Positions 42,114 to 54,587 are shown, counted from the first letter of the stretch. The stretch is 64,000 nucleotides of DNA from Vibrio inusitatus (GCA_024346935.1 AP024878.1:1054001-1118000); one strand, 5' to 3'. The notes: generated by a model from the letters alone, not told the origin. Program-made: numbers and translations.

Positions 42114-42270
42114 CCTGACTCCTTGTTGTTTTCTAGTTATAGTAACTGCATAAATTGCTTATGTGGGGTGTTATAAACTAGTATAAAGCTGTTTATTCAA
42201 AATTTGATGCTGAATATTTTTATATTGTAGTGTATGTTGTTGCAAGGAAGTAAAAAGGTGGAACAAAACT

Positions 42271-42762
42271 ATGTTAGAAGCGAGTAAACCGTCCAAGGAA
42301 CTGGACCGTATAGACAGAAATATTCTCAATGAACTGCAGAAAGATGGCCGAATCTCTAACGTAGAACTGTCTAAGCGTGTTGGTTTGTCGCCAACCCCTT
42401 GCTTGGAAAGGGTAAGACGTCTTGAGCGTCAAGGTTATATTTTAGGATACACTGCGCAACTTAACCCACAATATTTGGATGCTTCTCTATTAGTATTTGT
42501 AGAGATCACCTTAAATCGTGGAGCGCCTGATGTATTTGAGCAGTTCAATACTGCTGTGCAAAAATTAGATGATATTCAAGAGTGTCATCTTGTTTCTGGT
42601 GATTTCGATTACCTGTTAAAAACACGTGTATCTGACATGGGCGCTTATCGCAAACTGTTAGGCGACACGCTACTGCGTCTACCGGGTGTTAACGACACTC
42701 GTACATATGTTGTTATGGAAGAAGTGAAGCAGAGCAATAACCTAGTGATAAAAACTCGCTAA
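42271..42762 (+). CDS. lrp: Leucine-responsive regulatory protein
   Basis: Global regulator of amino-acid metabolism. N-terminal helix-turn-helix (LDRIDRNILNELQKDGRISNVELSKRVGLSPTPCLERVRR) and C-terminal RAM ligand-binding domain (LVFVEITLNR, VSGDFDYLLKTR, TRTYVVMEEVK). 163 residues as in E. coli Lrp (164). The Shine-Dalgarno AAGGTGG lies upstream, and the gene precedes ftsK and lolA in the E. coli order lrp-ftsK-lolA-rarA-serS. Confidence 0.97.
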   Translation: MLEASKPSKELDRIDRNILNELQKDGRISNVELSKRVGLSPTPCLERVRRLERQGYILGYTAQLNPQYLDASLLVFVEITLNRGAPDVFEQFNTAVQKLDDIQECHLVSGDFDYLLKTRVSDMGAYRKLLGDTLLRLPGVNDTRTYVVMEEVKQSNNLVIKTR

Positions 42763-42876
42763 ATTGCTGATTCACCGAGGTTCTATTTGGGCTTTACCTC
42801 AGCATGTGTTTAAATGAAAATAATCACGGGCGACATTAGTCGCTCGTGTCGTTTATCAGACTAAGACCCGCATGCA

Positions 42877-45771
42877 ATGGATATGTTGAAAAGAAATCTC
42901 AAAATTCGAACAATAGTTCACAAGTCTCCTCACAAAGCCAAACCCAATCTCACCGGCATTCAACGCCTTCGAGAAGGGTGTCTTATCATTGGCGTATTGC
43001 TTGCCGTCCTTATGGCAGTATCACTGATCACCTTTAATCCAGCAGATCCTTCATGGTCTCAAACCGCCTGGGGCGGAGAGGTGAAAAATGCGGGTGGCTT
43101 AATGGGTGCTTGGATAGGCGATACATTGCTATTCATCTTTGGTGTGCTTGCCTATTTTGTTCCCGCTATAGTCGTTCTACTTTCTTGGATTGTATTTCGT
43201 AAACGTACGGACACTGAACCTGTGGACTTGATGCTGTGGGGCACGCGACTGCTTGGCGGTGCACTGCTTATCGTAACCAGTTGTGGTTTAGCAGATTTAA
43301 ACTTTGATGACATCTGGTATTTCTCATCAGGTGGCGTAGTGGGTGATGTGATTACCAGTCTGGCGTTGCCTACGCTAAACACTCTAGGTAGCACACTTGC
43401 TCTACTGTTTTTCTGGGGAGCGTCTTTCACTTTGTTCACCGGTATTTCTTGGCTTTCGATTGTTGAAAGAATCGGTCAGGGAACCTTGTGGTGTGTTACC
43501 TATTGTTTGAACTTTGTGCGTGGTGATAAAGAGCAAGTGCTTGAACCTACACGCCTTGACGATCAAAAATTGGTTTACGCGGATACTTCCCCAGAAACGG
43601 CACAGCCTCTGTCTGGAAATATTGAAGCTACGACATCAGACGATCCATTATTTGCGTCATCTGACGAAGTTCAAACAGAAGAAACCCCGTACAAGATCTA
43701 TATGCCAGAGGATAGCGAAGAAGAAAGCTTTACCTTCGATAGAACCAGCAATCTCAATGCGCCTATTGATCAACTTGAGCGTGATGCGCAGTTAGCCAAT
43801 GACTATGCAGATACGGAAGAGCCGGTAATCAATACCGTTGCACAGTCTCCTGAGTTGAGCCAAGACCCAACACCAGAAATGGTGATTCCTGAGGTGGAAG
43901 AGCATTTTTCTGCAACAGAAGAGTTAGTAGAAGATAAACCAAGCTTCCAGCCACCGACGCTGGAAAGTGATCCCTTACTTGAAGAGAATCATGAGCATTC
44001 ACACAATCATGACGTAGAGCTTGTTGGAGACTCTTCTGATTTTGATATTGTCGAAGAATCAGAAAAACCAGAGCCAAGCATCTCTATAGAGTCACTTGAA
44101 CAGGTGGAAGATAAAAATACTGTCTCAGAGCAAGAGCAAAATAGCGAGGAAGTCGTTGTTGAAGAGTTAACAGACGCTGAGGCTTTCGCTAAACAGGTCG
44201 CCGATGCAAAGGCTAAGCAGGCAGCTTCTCAAAATCCTTTTTTGATTCGCAAAGATGCTGACCTTCCTGTGCCAACCAGTCCAATGCCGACACTGGAACT
44301 GTTATATCATCCTGAAAAACGTGAAAATCACATCGATAGAGAAGCATTGCAAAACATAGCGAGACTTGTTGAATCCAAACTGGCCGATTATAAAATTAAG
44401 GCAGTGGTTGTGGGCATTTTCCCAGGTCCAGTAATTACACGATTTGAACTAGACCTAGCGCCAGGGGTCAAAGTATCAAGAATCTCTAGCTTGTCTATGG
44501 ACCTTGCGCGTTCTTTGTCTGCATTGGCGGTGCGTGTTGTTGAAGTGATACCGGGTAAGCCATATGTAGGTTTGGAACTACCTAATATGACCCGTCAGAC
44601 TGTATTTTTGTCTGATGTAATTTGTAGCTCACAATTTATTGAAAACAAGTCACCAACTGCAGTGGTTCTTGGTCAAGACATTGCCGGCGAAGCCGTTGTG
44701 GCCGACCTATCTAAGATGCCCCATGTATTAGTGGCAGGTACTACAGGCTCTGGTAAGTCTGTAGGGGTGAACGTCATGATTCTGAGTATGTTGTACAAAT
44801 CAACACCAGATGATGTGCGTTTCATCATGATTGACCCGAAAATGCTGGAGCTTTCTATTTACGAGGGCATTCCTCATCTGTTATCCGAAGTGGTTACCGA
44901 TATGAAGGATGCATCGAACGCCCTGCGCTGGTGTGTAGGTGAGATGGAGCGTCGCTACAAACTGATGTCCGCCCTAGGCGTAAGAAACCTTAAAGGCTTT
45001 AACGAGAAGTTGAAAATGGCTGCAGATGCAGGGCATCCAATTCACGATCCTCTTTGGCAGCCTGGTGACAGTATGGATCAAGAAGCGCCACTTCTTGAAA
45101 AACTGCCTTACATCGTGGTTGTGGTTGATGAATTTGCCGATCTCATCATGGTTGTAGGTAAGAAGGTTGAAGAGCTTATTGCTCGAATAGCGCAAAAGGC
45201 TCGTGCAGCGGGTATTCACCTTATTCTGGCAACTCAGCGTCCATCAGTGGATGTGATTACAGGTCTGATTAAGGCAAACATCCCAACTCGTGTAGCGTTT
45301 ACGGTATCGACAAAAACAGATTCTCGAACCATTCTCGATCAAGGTGGTGCCGAGTCGTTATTAGGCATGGGTGATATGTTGTATCTACCACCTGGCTCTA
45401 GCCACACCATTCGTGTGCATGGTGCGTTTGCTTCTGATGATGATGTGCATGCGGTTGTGAATGACTGGAAGGCGCGGGGTAAGCCGCAATACATCGATGA
45501 AATTACCAAGGGTGACCCTTCACCAGAAACCTTACTTCCAGGTGAAAAAATGGAAGGGGAAGAGGACACTGATCCACTGTTTGACCAAGTGGTTGAGCAT
45601 GTTACGGAAACTCGCCGTGGCTCTGTTTCCGGTGTACAGCGCAAGTTTAAGATCGGTTACAACCGAGCAGCTCGTATAGTAGAGCAACTTGAAGCACAAG
45701 GTATCGTGTCGGCCCCAGGGCATAATGGTAACCGAGAAGTGCTCGCACCGCCGCCAATTAAAGATATGTAA
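42877..45771 (+). CDS. ftsK: DNA translocase FtsK
   Basis: Septum-anchored hexameric DNA pump that moves chromosome dimers to XerCD and takes part in division. Four N-terminal transmembrane helices (about residues 33-55, 83-103, 123-142, 150-185) are followed by a long acidic linker (about 220-440), the RecA-like motor with Walker [15 protein letters not shown] near residue 620 and Walker [14 protein letters not shown], and the C-terminal gamma winged helix ([19 protein letters not shown]) that reads KOPS. The 964-residue length is shorter than E. coli (1329) because the linker is shorter, as in other vibrios. Linker codons are glutamate-rich. Confidence 0.97.
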   Translation: MDMLKRNLKIRTIVHKSPHKAKPNLTGIQRLREGCLIIGVLLAVLMAVSLITFNPADPSWSQTAWGGEVKNAGGLMGAWIGDTLLFIFGVLAYFVPAIVVLLSWIVFRKRTDTEPVDLMLWGTRLLGGALLIVTSCGLADLNFDDIWYFSSGGVVGDVITSLALPTLNTLGSTLALLFFWGASFTLFTGISWLSIVERIGQGTLWCVTYCLNFVRGDKEQVLEPTRLDDQKLVYADTSPETAQPLSGNIEATTSDDPLFASSDEVQTEETPYKIYMPEDSEEESFTFDRTSNLNAPIDQLERDAQLANDYADTEEPVINTVAQSPELSQDPTPEMVIPEVEEHFSATEELVEDKPSFQPPTLESDPLLEENHEHSHNHDVELVGDSSDFDIVEESEKPEPSISIESLEQVEDKNTVSEQEQNSEEVVVEELTDAEAFAKQVADAKAKQAASQNPFLIRKDADLPVPTSPMPTLELLYHPEKRENHIDREALQNIARLVESKLADYKIKAVVVGIFPGPVITRFELDLAPGVKVSRISSLSMDLARSLSALAVRVVEVIPGKPYVGLELPNMTRQTVFLSDVICSSQFIENKSPTAVVLGQDIAGEAVVADLSKMPHVLVAGTTGSGKSVGVNVMILSMLYKSTPDDVRFIMIDPKMLELSIYEGIPHLLSEVVTDMKDASNALRWCVGEMERRYKLMSALGVRNLKGFNEKLKMAADAGHPIHDPLWQPGDSMDQEAPLLEKLPYIVVVVDEFADLIMVVGKKVEELIARIAQKARAAGIHLILATQRPSVDVITGLIKANIPTRVAFTVSTKTDSRTILDQGGAESLLGMGDMLYLPPGSSHTIRVHGAFASDDDVHAVVNDWKARGKPQYIDEITKGDPSPETLLPGEKMEGEEDTDPLFDQVVEHVTETRRGSVSGVQRKFKIGYNRAARIVEQLEAQGIVSAPGHNGNREVLAPPPIKDM

Positions 45772-45803
45772 TAGGGCTTTTGGCCCGATATTTTGAGAGT
45801 AGT

Positions 45804-46406
45804 ATGAAAAAATTAGTAATGAGTTTATTGGTGTTGGTATCGGGCGTTGTGTCTGCCAACCCTCAACAAGAACTAGTTCAACGCTTAGATAAAACTGATG
45901 GTTTTACCGCGCAGTTTTCACAAACTGTGATAAGCCCTGATGATGACGTGGTAATGGAAGGGACAGGCTCCGTTGAGATTGCTAGGCCTAGCCTATTTCG
46001 TTGGACGACCAATACGCCTGACGAAAATGTGTTGGTATCCAATGGTGAAACATTGTGGTACTACAGCCCGTTTATTGAGCAAGTGAGTATCTATTGGCAA
46101 GAGCAAGCGACCGAGCAAACGCCGTTTGTACTGCTAACACGCAATAAAGCGAGTGATTGGGACAAATACAACGTTATTCAAAATGGCGATCGCTTCACTT
46201 TAACGCCAACGGATGAAACCTCAACACAGGGGCAGTTTCAGATTGACATTAATGACGCGGGAGCGATCTCTGGCTTTAATGTAGTGGAGCAAGATGGTCA
46301 GCGTAGCAAGTTTACGTTTAATGACTATCGCTCAGAAGTTCCCGCTAAGTCGCGCTTTGTGTTTGAGATCCCTAATGGGGTTGAAGTTGACGATCAACGT
46401 AACTAA
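45804..46406 (+). CDS. lolA: Outer-membrane lipoprotein carrier protein LolA
   Basis: Periplasmic chaperone that carries lipoproteins from LolCDE to LolB. The ATG at 45804 ([18 protein letters not shown]) starts a clear signal peptide cleaved before [10 protein letters not shown]; the open frame begins eight codons earlier without signal-peptide logic. Conserved elements [29 protein letters not shown] and [12 protein letters not shown] are present; 200 residues. It lies 32 bases after ftsK and nine before rarA, consistent with cotranscription. Confidence 0.95.
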   Translation: MKKLVMSLLVLVSGVVSANPQQELVQRLDKTDGFTAQFSQTVISPDDDVVMEGTGSVEIARPSLFRWTTNTPDENVLVSNGETLWYYSPFIEQVSIYWQEQATEQTPFVLLTRNKASDWDKYNVIQNGDRFTLTPTDETSTQGQFQIDINDAGAISGFNVVEQDGQRSKFTFNDYRSEVPAKSRFVFEIPNGVEVDDQRN

Positions 46407-46415
46407 ACCTATATC

Positions 46416-47762
46416 ATGAGCAATATGCAATTTGATTTCTCTACGGGTGAGGATTTTCGTCCTCTTGCTGCGCGTATGCGCCCAAGAACCCTTGAGGAGT
46501 ATATAGGTCAACAACATGTCTTAGGTTCGGACAAGCCCTTGTATCGAGCTTTGCAGGCAGGGCAACTGCATTCCATGATTCTGTGGGGCCCACCGGGTAC
46601 AGGGAAAACGACATTAGCAGAGGTAGCTGCAAGTTATGCCGATGCTAGGGTAGAGCGCGTATCTGCGGTTACTTCCGGTGTAAAGGATATCCGAGCCGCT
46701 ATTGAAAAGGCTCGTGACAACAAGATGGCAGGCCATCGCACCATCTTGTTTGTTGATGAGGTGCATCGCTTTAATAAAAGCCAGCAAGATGCCTTTTTGC
46801 CACATATTGAAGACGGAACGGTTACCTTTATCGGAGCAACCACCGAAAACCCATCCTTTGAACTAAATAACGCACTGCTATCGCGAGCACGAGTGTATAA
46901 GCTTGCCTCTCTAAACACGCAAGATATCGAACAAGTGATTCAGCAGGCCTTAAGTGATGATGAGCGTGGTTTCGGTAAGCTTAAGGCTGAGTTTGTCGGA
47001 GAGAGCGACCAGAGATTAGCTGAGCTTGTTAGTGGTGATGCGCGTATGGCGCTGAACTATTTAGAATTACTGTTTGATATGGCGCCAGAAAAAAATGGCG
47101 TCAAACAAATAGACCTTGAATTGCTTGCACAAGTAGCAGGATCTAAGGTGGCACGCTTTGATAACAAAGGTGATATTTGGTACGACCTAATTTCTGCAGT
47201 GCATAAATCAATTCGAGGCTCGAATCCTGATGGGGCGTTGTATTGGAGTGCTCGTATGATTAAGGCCGGTTGTGACCCTTTGTATATTGCCCGTCGTCTG
47301 CTGGCTATTGCATCAGAGGACATTGGTAATGCCGACCCGCGTGCTATGCAAGTGGCTATTAGTGCTTGGGATTGCTTCACTCGCATAGGCCCAGCAGAAG
47401 GCGAAAGGGCATTGGCGCAGGCTGTCGTTTATTTAGCATGTGCACCAAAAAGTAACGCTGTTTATAAAGCGTGGAAACAAGCACTGCAAGATGCCGACGA
47501 TACATCCGAATTAGAAGTACCACATCATCTTCGCAATGCACCGACGAAATTAATGCAAGAGCTTGGCTATGGTGAGGAGTATCGTTATGCTCATGACGAA
47601 CCCGGAGCCTACGCTGCAGGGGAATGCTACTTTCCTCCAGAAATGAGTGAGACTCGCTACTATTTTCCAGAAAATCGTGGTCTTGAAACAAAAATTGCTG
47701 AAAAGCTGAACTATCTCCATTCTTTAGACGAAAAAAGCACACGAAAGCGCTACAAAAAGTAG
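46416..47762 (+). CDS. rarA: Replication-associated recombination protein RarA (MgsA)
   Basis: AAA+ ATPase acting at stalled replication forks, related to clamp loaders. Walker A is [15 protein letters not shown] near residue 58, Walker [19 protein letters not shown], sensor 1 [13 protein letters not shown], then the C-terminal tetramerisation part with [18 protein letters not shown] and the family tail [17 protein letters not shown]. 448 residues, normal length. Gene order lolA-rarA-serS is as in E. coli. Confidence 0.96.
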   Translation: MSNMQFDFSTGEDFRPLAARMRPRTLEEYIGQQHVLGSDKPLYRALQAGQLHSMILWGPPGTGKTTLAEVAASYADARVERVSAVTSGVKDIRAAIEKARDNKMAGHRTILFVDEVHRFNKSQQDAFLPHIEDGTVTFIGATTENPSFELNNALLSRARVYKLASLNTQDIEQVIQQALSDDERGFGKLKAEFVGESDQRLAELVSGDARMALNYLELLFDMAPEKNGVKQIDLELLAQVAGSKVARFDNKGDIWYDLISAVHKSIRGSNPDGALYWSARMIKAGCDPLYIARRLLAIASEDIGNADPRAMQVAISAWDCFTRIGPAEGERALAQAVVYLACAPKSNAVYKAWKQALQDADDTSELEVPHHLRNAPTKLMQELGYGEEYRYAHDEPGAYAAGECYFPPEMSETRYYFPENRGLETKIAEKLNYLHSLDEKSTRKRYKK

Positions 47763-47828
47763 TGTTTTTTAGATATCTTTGTTCGATTGAAATTTTACCC
47801 TTTTTAGCTCCTTGAGAGTTATCGTTAA

Positions 47829-49154
<1,326 letters not shown>

Positions 49155-49170
49155 TCGCTGATTGTATGAA

Positions 49171-49199
49171 AAGCCGGCTACTTGTTAGCCGGCTTTTTT
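49171..49199 (+). terminator. Intrinsic terminator after serS
   Basis: AAGCCGGCTA and TAGCCGGCTT form a perfect 10-bp stem with a CTTGT loop, then T-run. Confidence 0.93.
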
Positions 49200-49243
49200 A
49201 TGCCTATCAGAAATCGGTCGGTCTTAAGGGTAAATGGTGTGAG

Positions 49244-50527
49244 TTAATTGTTGTGAAATAGGCGCTCATCTTGCACTGCATTTTCAATAGCTCTTATCAG
49301 CTTTTGCAAATCGCTCGGTGTGATAATGTAAGGCGGCATAATATAAATAAGCTTACCAAATGGACGTATCCACACTCCTTGTTCAACAAAGTGCGCTTGT
49401 ATCTTCTCCATATTTACCGGTTTATGTGTTTCTACCACTCCGATAGCACCTAGGTAACGTATCTCTTTCACAAGTTCATAGTTAGATAACTGGGGGAGTG
49501 ATTGGGATAGTTGCTTCTCAATTACGGTAACTTGTTGCTGCCATTTTCCAGACTGCAGTATTTCTAAACTTGCGGATGCCACGGCGCAAGCTAACGGGTT
49601 ACCCATGAAGGTAGGGCCATGCATAAAGCAACCTGCCTCGCCACCGCAGACAGTGTTGGCAACCGTGGGTGTAGCGAGCGTTGCAGAGAGGGTCATATAT
49701 CCCCCTGTCAAAGCCTTACCCACACATAAAATATCAGGTTCTATAGCGGCATGCTCAACAGCAAACATTTTCCCTGTTCGCCCAAAGCCAGTCGCAATTT
49801 CATCAATGATGAGCAAGATACCGTAATGGTTACAGAGCTCTCGGACACGCTTTAAGTACGTTGGATGATAGAGACGCATGCCTCCTGCGCCTTGGACTAT
49901 TGGTTCTAGAATGATAGCTGCTATGTCGTGATGTTGGATTTTAAGGGCATCTTGCATTGGTGCTATATCTGATTCATCCCAATCATCAAAGAAGCCACAC
50001 AGAGGAGAATCTACAAAGATGTGCTCGGGCAAAAAGCCTTTGTAGAGCGAATGCATTGAGTTATTCGGATCCGTCACCGACATTGCTGCAAAAGTGTCTC
50101 CATGATATCCGTGCCTTAAAGTAAGAAACTTGGAACGAGGTTCACCCAACGAGTGCCAATACTGCAGTGCCATCTTAAGGCCCACTTCAACGGCGACAGA
50201 CCCAGAATCAGCGAGAAAGATGTGCTGAAGGTTTTTTGGTGCAAGTTCGAGGAGTTTTTTACCTAACCGAATTGCAGGTTCGTGAGTAATACCGCCAAAC
50301 ATAACATGAGACATAGCCTCTATTTGTTGATGAGCCGCTGCATTTAATTTTGGATGTGAGTAGCCATGTATTGCAGACCACCACGACGACATACCGTCAA
50401 TAAGTTGGGTGCCATCTTCTAATGTCAATTCAACGCCGGATGCGGATGAGACGGGGTAACAAGTGAGAGGGTTGAGAGTTGAGGTATACGGGTGCCAAAG
50501 GTGTTTCTTATCGAAGCTTAAATCCAT
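49244..50527 (-). CDS. bioA: Adenosylmethionine-8-amino-7-oxononanoate aminotransferase
   Basis: Biotin synthesis: transfers the amino group of SAM to 7-keto-8-aminopelargonate to form DAPA. PLP-dependent class III aminotransferase; the PLP lysine is in CVGKALTGGYM near residue 268, with DSGSVAVEVGLKMALQYW, RHGYHGDTFAAMSVTD and LIIDEIATGFGRTG as supporting motifs. 427 residues. Divergent from bioBFCD, sharing a 149-base regulatory region, the standard enterobacterial/Vibrio arrangement. Confidence 0.97.
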   Translation of the reverse strand: MDLSFDKKHLWHPYTSTLNPLTCYPVSSASGVELTLEDGTQLIDGMSSWWSAIHGYSHPKLNAAAHQQIEAMSHVMFGGITHEPAIRLGKKLLELAPKNLQHIFLADSGSVAVEVGLKMALQYWHSLGEPRSKFLTLRHGYHGDTFAAMSVTDPNNSMHSLYKGFLPEHIFVDSPLCGFFDDWDESDIAPMQDALKIQHHDIAAIILEPIVQGAGGMRLYHPTYLKRVRELCNHYGILLIIDEIATGFGRTGKMFAVEHAAIEPDILCVGKALTGGYMTLSATLATPTVANTVCGGEAGCFMHGPTFMGNPLACAVASASLEILQSGKWQQQVTVIEKQLSQSLPQLSNYELVKEIRYLGAIGVVETHKPVNMEKIQAHFVEQGVWIRPFGKLIYIMPPYIITPSDLQKLIRAIENAVQDERLFHNN

Positions 50528-50676
50528 AAAAGAGCCAAATTGTATAATTATTGTACGTTAGTAAACAAAGTTATCCTTGCGATGTTGACAGTGTAACGCT
50601 TCAGGTTAGACTAGCCAAGCAACAGAGCATTAAAAATAATGCCGTTTGTACAATGCATTTAGAAAAGGATAACAGT
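50528..50676. promoter_or_regulatory. Divergent bioA/bioB control region
   Basis: This 149-base gap must hold both bio promoters. TTGTACGTTAGTAAACAA at 50551-50568 has TTGT..ACAA ends, and TATAAT lies at 50543-50548. BirA binds such regions in relatives, but the half-site spacing here does not fit the known operator, so no BirA box is assigned. Confidence 0.4.
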
Positions 50677-51729
50677 GTGGAAGCTCGTCATGATTGGACA
50701 GTTGAAGAGGTCCAGCAATTACTCAATCTCCCATTTATGGATCTGTTGTATCAAGCACAGACCATTCATCGTAAGCACCAACAACACAACTATGTGCAAG
50801 TCAGTACCTTACTTTCGATAAAAACAGGGGCGTGTCCGGAAGATTGTAAGTATTGTCCGCAAAGTGCTCACTATCGTACAGATGTCGATAAAGAACGATT
50901 GATGGAAGTAGAGCGAGTATTAGAAGCGGCAGAGAAGGCAAAACACTCAGGCTCTACTCGTTTCTGTATGGGAGCTGCTTGGAAGAACCCTAAAGCGCGT
51001 GATATGCCTTTGCTGACAGATATGATCAAGGGTGTGAAGTCTCTAGGTTTAGAAACCTGCATGACTTTGGGCATGTTAACGCCTGAGCAAGCATCAGAGC
51101 TTTCTACTGCGGGGCTAGATTATTACAACCACAACCTGGACACCTCGCCAGAGTATTATGGCAACATCATCACTACACGAACCTATCAAGACCGCTTAGA
51201 TACCCTATCGCATGTGCGTGATGCCGGAATGAAGATCTGCTCTGGAGGTATCATAGGTATGGGCGAGGGAACAGCAGATCGTGCAGGCCTCTTGGCTGAA
51301 TTAGCTAACTTACCCGTTCACCCTGAGAGCGTTCCTATCAATATGTTGGTTAAAGTGAAAGGTACGCCACTGCAAGATGTAGAGGATGTCGATCCCTTTG
51401 AGTTCATCAAACTGATTGCCATTGCGCGTATCATGATGCCTGAATCGGCTGTGCGTTTATCGGCAGGTCGAGAAAATATGAACGAGCAGATGCAAGCACT
51501 GTGCTTCATGGCGGGTGCAAACTCGATTTTCTATGGGTGTAAGCTGCTTACAACGCCTAATCCTGATGAAGATAGCGATATGCAGTTATTCAAAAAGCTG
51601 GGTATTAATACACTCGCAACTAGCCAGAAACCGGATCAGATCCAAGAGCATGAGTTGCTTGAAAAGGTGAATGAAAGGGTGGCGGCTAGACCCACTAAAG
51701 ATGACATTTTTTACGATGCCACTGTTTGA
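50677..51729 (+). CDS. bioB: Biotin synthase
   Basis: Radical SAM enzyme that inserts sulfur into dethiobiotin. The radical SAM cysteines are C53, C57 and C60 in [16 protein letters not shown]; the 2Fe-2S cluster and substrate residues lie in the later [29 protein letters not shown] and [21 protein letters not shown] blocks. The start is taken as the GTG at 50677, which has AAAGGA seven bases upstream and gives 350 residues beginning [11 protein letters not shown]; upstream ATGs at 50653 and 50551 are in frame but lack both. bioF begins inside its last codons. Confidence 0.95.
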   Translation: MEARHDWTVEEVQQLLNLPFMDLLYQAQTIHRKHQQHNYVQVSTLLSIKTGACPEDCKYCPQSAHYRTDVDKERLMEVERVLEAAEKAKHSGSTRFCMGAAWKNPKARDMPLLTDMIKGVKSLGLETCMTLGMLTPEQASELSTAGLDYYNHNLDTSPEYYGNIITTRTYQDRLDTLSHVRDAGMKICSGGIIGMGEGTADRAGLLAELANLPVHPESVPINMLVKVKGTPLQDVEDVDPFEFIKLIAIARIMMPESAVRLSAGRENMNEQMQALCFMAGANSIFYGCKLLTTPNPDEDSDMQLFKKLGINTLATSQKPDQIQEHELLEKVNERVAARPTKDDIFYDATV

Positions 51730-52882
51730 ATCACGTATCACTAGCGCTCTGCAGCAAAGACGTGAACAGGGGTTGCTTAGAACTCTAAGTCCTGTTCACG
51801 GCGGAAATACGACCCAAATCAAAGTCGCTAAGCAAAGTTTTACGAATTTCTCTAGCAATGATTATCTTGGTTTGGCGAATCATGACGCTTTGAAAGCAAC
51901 ATGGAAAACAGCGGTGGATCGTTATGGTATCGGTAGCGCAGCCTCTCCTATGGTGACTGGGTTCTCCTATGCACATCACGAGTTACAAGACACTCTATGT
52001 GACTGGCTTGGATTTGAACAGGCGGTATTATTTAATTCAGGATTTAGTGCCAATCAAGCGGTCCTCTTTGCGTTACTCGAGAAAAGTGACTGTATATACC
52101 AAGATAAACTCAATCACGCCTCTTTAATTGAAGCGGGTCTACTAAGCCCTGCGACCCAATTTAGATTTCCTCATAACAATACTGAACGTTTACATGACCT
52201 GATTGAGCGCAATGGCGCAGGTTTGGTGGTGACCGAAGGTGTGTTCAGTATGGATGGGGATAGGGCCCCGCTTGCTAATATCCAAGCACAGTGTCAAAAG
52301 CAAAATTGCTGGCTAATGGTTGATGATGCCCATGGCATCGGCGTATTAGGCAAGGAAGGCAAAGGCAGCTGCGAAGAATCTTTGATAAAGCCGCAACTAC
52401 TGATGGTTACCTTTGGAAAAGCATTGGGCGTGCATGGTGCTGCGGTTCTATGCAGTTCATCTACGGCTGAATATTTACGACAATATGCACGCAATTTTGT
52501 GTATTCAACGGCGATGTTACCAGCACAGGCAGTGGTTGTGACCAAGGCAATAGAACTTACTCGCACTCAACAATGGCGTCGCGATCAATTATCGGAACTA
52601 CAACATACTTATTCGAGCCTGCTTGGCGATCTTCCTGGGTATATCGATACGCAAACACCCATAAAGCCTTACTTAGCAGGCTCTACAGACAGAGCGATGT
52701 CTTTGGCTTGTTATTTGCGTCAGCAAGGGCTTTGGGCAACTGCGATTAGGCCGCCTACAGTGGCTCAAGGGAAAGCTCGGATTCGAGTGACTTTGTCTGC
52801 GAATCATACGGTTGAAGAGGTCAGTAAACTTGCTCAATCACTTAAGCAGTTTGAATATCAACATGCCAAAGAGGGCGGTTAG
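51716..52882 (+). CDS. bioF: 8-amino-7-oxononanoate synthase
   Basis: Condenses pimeloyl-ACP with alanine to 7-keto-8-aminopelargonate. PLP enzyme of the alpha-oxoamine synthase family: [40 protein letters not shown] and the PLP lysine in [14 protein letters not shown]. The ATG at 51716 gives [19 protein letters not shown] and 388 residues and overlaps bioB by 14 bases; an ATG at 51701 (five codons earlier) is the alternative, and neither has a clear Shine-Dalgarno. Confidence 0.94.
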   Translation: MPLFESRITSALQQRREQGLLRTLSPVHGGNTTQIKVAKQSFTNFSSNDYLGLANHDALKATWKTAVDRYGIGSAASPMVTGFSYAHHELQDTLCDWLGFEQAVLFNSGFSANQAVLFALLEKSDCIYQDKLNHASLIEAGLLSPATQFRFPHNNTERLHDLIERNGAGLVVTEGVFSMDGDRAPLANIQAQCQKQNCWLMVDDAHGIGVLGKEGKGSCEESLIKPQLLMVTFGKALGVHGAAVLCSSSTAEYLRQYARNFVYSTAMLPAQAVVVTKAIELTRTQQWRRDQLSELQHTYSSLLGDLPGYIDTQTPIKPYLAGSTDRAMSLACYLRQQGLWATAIRPPTVAQGKARIRVTLSANHTVEEVSKLAQSLKQFEYQHAKEGG

Positions 52883-52884
52883 TG

Positions 52885-53679
52885 ATGGGCTTGGAGGGAG
52901 AATTGATTTCTACACCAGAAAAACAGGCTATTGCGAGTGCGTTTGGTCGTGCTGCTCCTAGTTATGATCAGCATGCTCAGTTTCAAAGAGATGTGGTAGA
53001 TAAGCTACTGCAAAGGATGCCAATAAGCCTGCTAGGTAAGCGTATTTTGGATGTAGGTTGTGGCACGGGCTATCTCACAGAAAAACTCGCCCAACGAGGA
53101 GCAACGGTGGTTGCCTTAGACCTGTCTGACAAAATGTTAGAGCAAGCGAAATTACGTTGTGGAGACCACGCGACTTATTATTTAGGTGATGCTGAAGCGT
53201 TGCCTTTTACAGACGACAAGTTTGACTACGTTGTCTCAAGTTTGGCTTTGCAATGGTGTGAGGATTTAAGCGTTCCTATTCGTGAAATGAGGCGTGTGTG
53301 TAAAGTAGGGGGGCATGTGCTGTTCTCAACATTGACCAAAGGGTCATTGGACGAATTAAAGCAGGCATGGAGCTATGTTGATCAGTATCAACATGTAAGG
53401 GAGTTTGTCTCTAAAAAGGCAATAAAAATTGCGTTGGCTCAATCGAAGTGTGATGGCTCTCAAGTAGACTTGGCAAAAATGACCTATTGGTACCGTAGCG
53501 CCTTTGAGCTGATGAAAGATTTAAAAGGCATAGGTGCGACTCAAATAGGTGGCCGCTCACATGGCCTAACCAAAAAGAGCTCATTGGTTAAGGTTGAGCA
53601 GGTCTATCAAAAATTATTTCAGACCAATCTCAAATTACCGGCAACCTACCAAGTTTGCCTAGGGTTAATAAAGAAATGA
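52885..53679 (+). CDS. bioC: Malonyl-ACP O-methyltransferase BioC
   Basis: Methylates malonyl-ACP so that fatty-acid synthesis can build the pimeloyl moiety of biotin. SAM-binding motif ILDVGCGTGYLTEKLAQRG near residue 53, then VVALDLSDKMLEQAK, DAEALPFTDDKFDYVVSSLALQW and VLFSTLTKGSLDELK. The start is uncertain: the ATG two bases after the bioF stop is used here (264 residues), while a TTG at 52903 has GGAGG at ideal distance and would still keep the whole family domain. It overlaps bioD by four bases. Confidence 0.93.
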   Translation: MGLEGELISTPEKQAIASAFGRAAPSYDQHAQFQRDVVDKLLQRMPISLLGKRILDVGCGTGYLTEKLAQRGATVVALDLSDKMLEQAKLRCGDHATYYLGDAEALPFTDDKFDYVVSSLALQWCEDLSVPIREMRRVCKVGGHVLFSTLTKGSLDELKQAWSYVDQYQHVREFVSKKAIKIALAQSKCDGSQVDLAKMTYWYRSAFELMKDLKGIGATQIGGRSHGLTKKSSLVKVEQVYQKLFQTNLKLPATYQVCLGLIKK

Positions 53680-54353
53680 ATAAGACAATTTTCGTTGCCG
53701 GAACAGATACTGATGTAGGTAAAACGGTTGTTTCACGAGCTTTGTTGCAAGCATTTAATGCAAGAGGTTTCTCGACGGTCGGTTATAAGCCTGTTGCTGC
53801 GGGTTGTGAAATGACCACAGATGGCGCTCGCAATTCAGACGCCCTGTATCTGCAAGCTGCCGCTAGCATTGAACTTGCTTATGATGAAGTGAACCCTGCC
53901 GCGTTAATGACTCCTGCATCTCCTCATATAGCATCGGAAATCGATGATAAACCTATCGATACTGTGGCGTTATCTGAAACACTGCATCTACATCAGAAAA
54001 ATGCCGATTTTGTACTCGTTGAGGGTGCCGGTGGTTGGCGAGTGCCTATCACTGGCGACCGTTACTTATCTGAATGGGTTGCAGATGAGAAGCTGCCTGT
54101 AATTCTAGTGGTAGGTGTCAAATTGGGCTGCTTAAGTCATGCTATTTTGACCGCAGAAGCAATCAGAAATGACGGTTTAGACGTTGTCGGTTGGGTAGCT
54201 AACCGAGTGAATCCATGTGAAGAGCATTATCGCGATATTATTACATTTTTAGAGTCGCAGATTGGCGCTCCTAAGATTGGTGAAATTCCCTATATGCGAG
54301 GCGTTAAGAAAAAAGACCTCAGTAATTATATTAATCTTGATTCGATCATATAA
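53676..54353 (+). CDS. bioD: Dethiobiotin synthetase
   Basis: ATP-dependent closure of the ureido ring from DAPA and CO2. P-loop FVAGTDTDVGKTVVSRALL at the N-terminus, then YKPVAAGCE and FVLVEGAGGWRVPI. The ATG at 53676 overlaps the bioC TGA (ATGA), the usual coupling, and gives 225 residues; the longer open frame begins seven codons earlier inside bioC. It closes the bioBFCD run and is followed by a terminator. Confidence 0.96.
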   Translation: MNKTIFVAGTDTDVGKTVVSRALLQAFNARGFSTVGYKPVAAGCEMTTDGARNSDALYLQAAASIELAYDEVNPAALMTPASPHIASEIDDKPIDTVALSETLHLHQKNADFVLVEGAGGWRVPITGDRYLSEWVADEKLPVILVVGVKLGCLSHAILTAEAIRNDGLDVVGWVANRVNPCEEHYRDIITFLESQIGAPKIGEIPYMRGVKKKDLSNYINLDSII

Positions 54354-54379
54354 ATACATCGGTATTGTTTAAAAAGAAA

Positions 54380-54405
54380 AATGCCCTCTTTGTGAAGAGG
54401 GCATT
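54380..54405. terminator. Bidirectional terminator between bioD and the 53-codon ORF
   Basis: AATGCCCTCTT and AAGAGGGCATT form an 11-bp perfect stem with TGTG loop; A- and T-rich flanks on both sides suit the convergent genes. Confidence 0.88.
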
Positions 54406-54425
54406 CTTTGATGTTTTACTTAAAA

Positions 54426-54587
54426 CTACTGCGCGTCTCGAGCCAGTTGAGATTGAACGCTTAACACCTGTTGCTCTACAGATTTTGTATCAGAAATTCC
54501 CAACTCTTTGAGTGCTTCCTCTTTGCTCATTCCAAGGTGACAACGAAGTATGTCCAACGCCATTTCGTGATCAGTACCATCAGCCAT
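54426..54587 (-). CDS. Small 53-residue protein of unknown function
   Basis: ATG at 54587 to TAG at 54426. The protein starts MADGTDHEMALDILRCHLGM, continues with SKEEALKELGISDTKSVEQQ and is predicted to be mostly helical, acidic, with one cysteine and no membrane segment. A very good Shine-Dalgarno, AAAGGAG, lies six bases before the ATG, and the frame is clean to a bidirectional terminator, which argues strongly for a real gene. I do not recognise the family. Its length keeps it below usual ORF cutoffs. It converges with bioD. Confidence 0.72.
   Translation of the reverse strand: MADGTDHEMALDILRCHLGMSKEEALKELGISDTKSVEQQVLSVQSQLARDAQ

Noticed and set aside
42846..43037. 63-codon frame overlapping the ftsK start in another frame
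   Set aside because: Shadow of ftsK, without its own binding site.
50535..50612. BirA operator between bioA and bioB
   Set aside because: Half-site-like pieces (TTGTATAAT/AGTAAACAA and ATGTTGACA/GGTTAGACT) were found but are separated by 11 and 13 bases, not the 16 of the known operator, and each half matches poorly.
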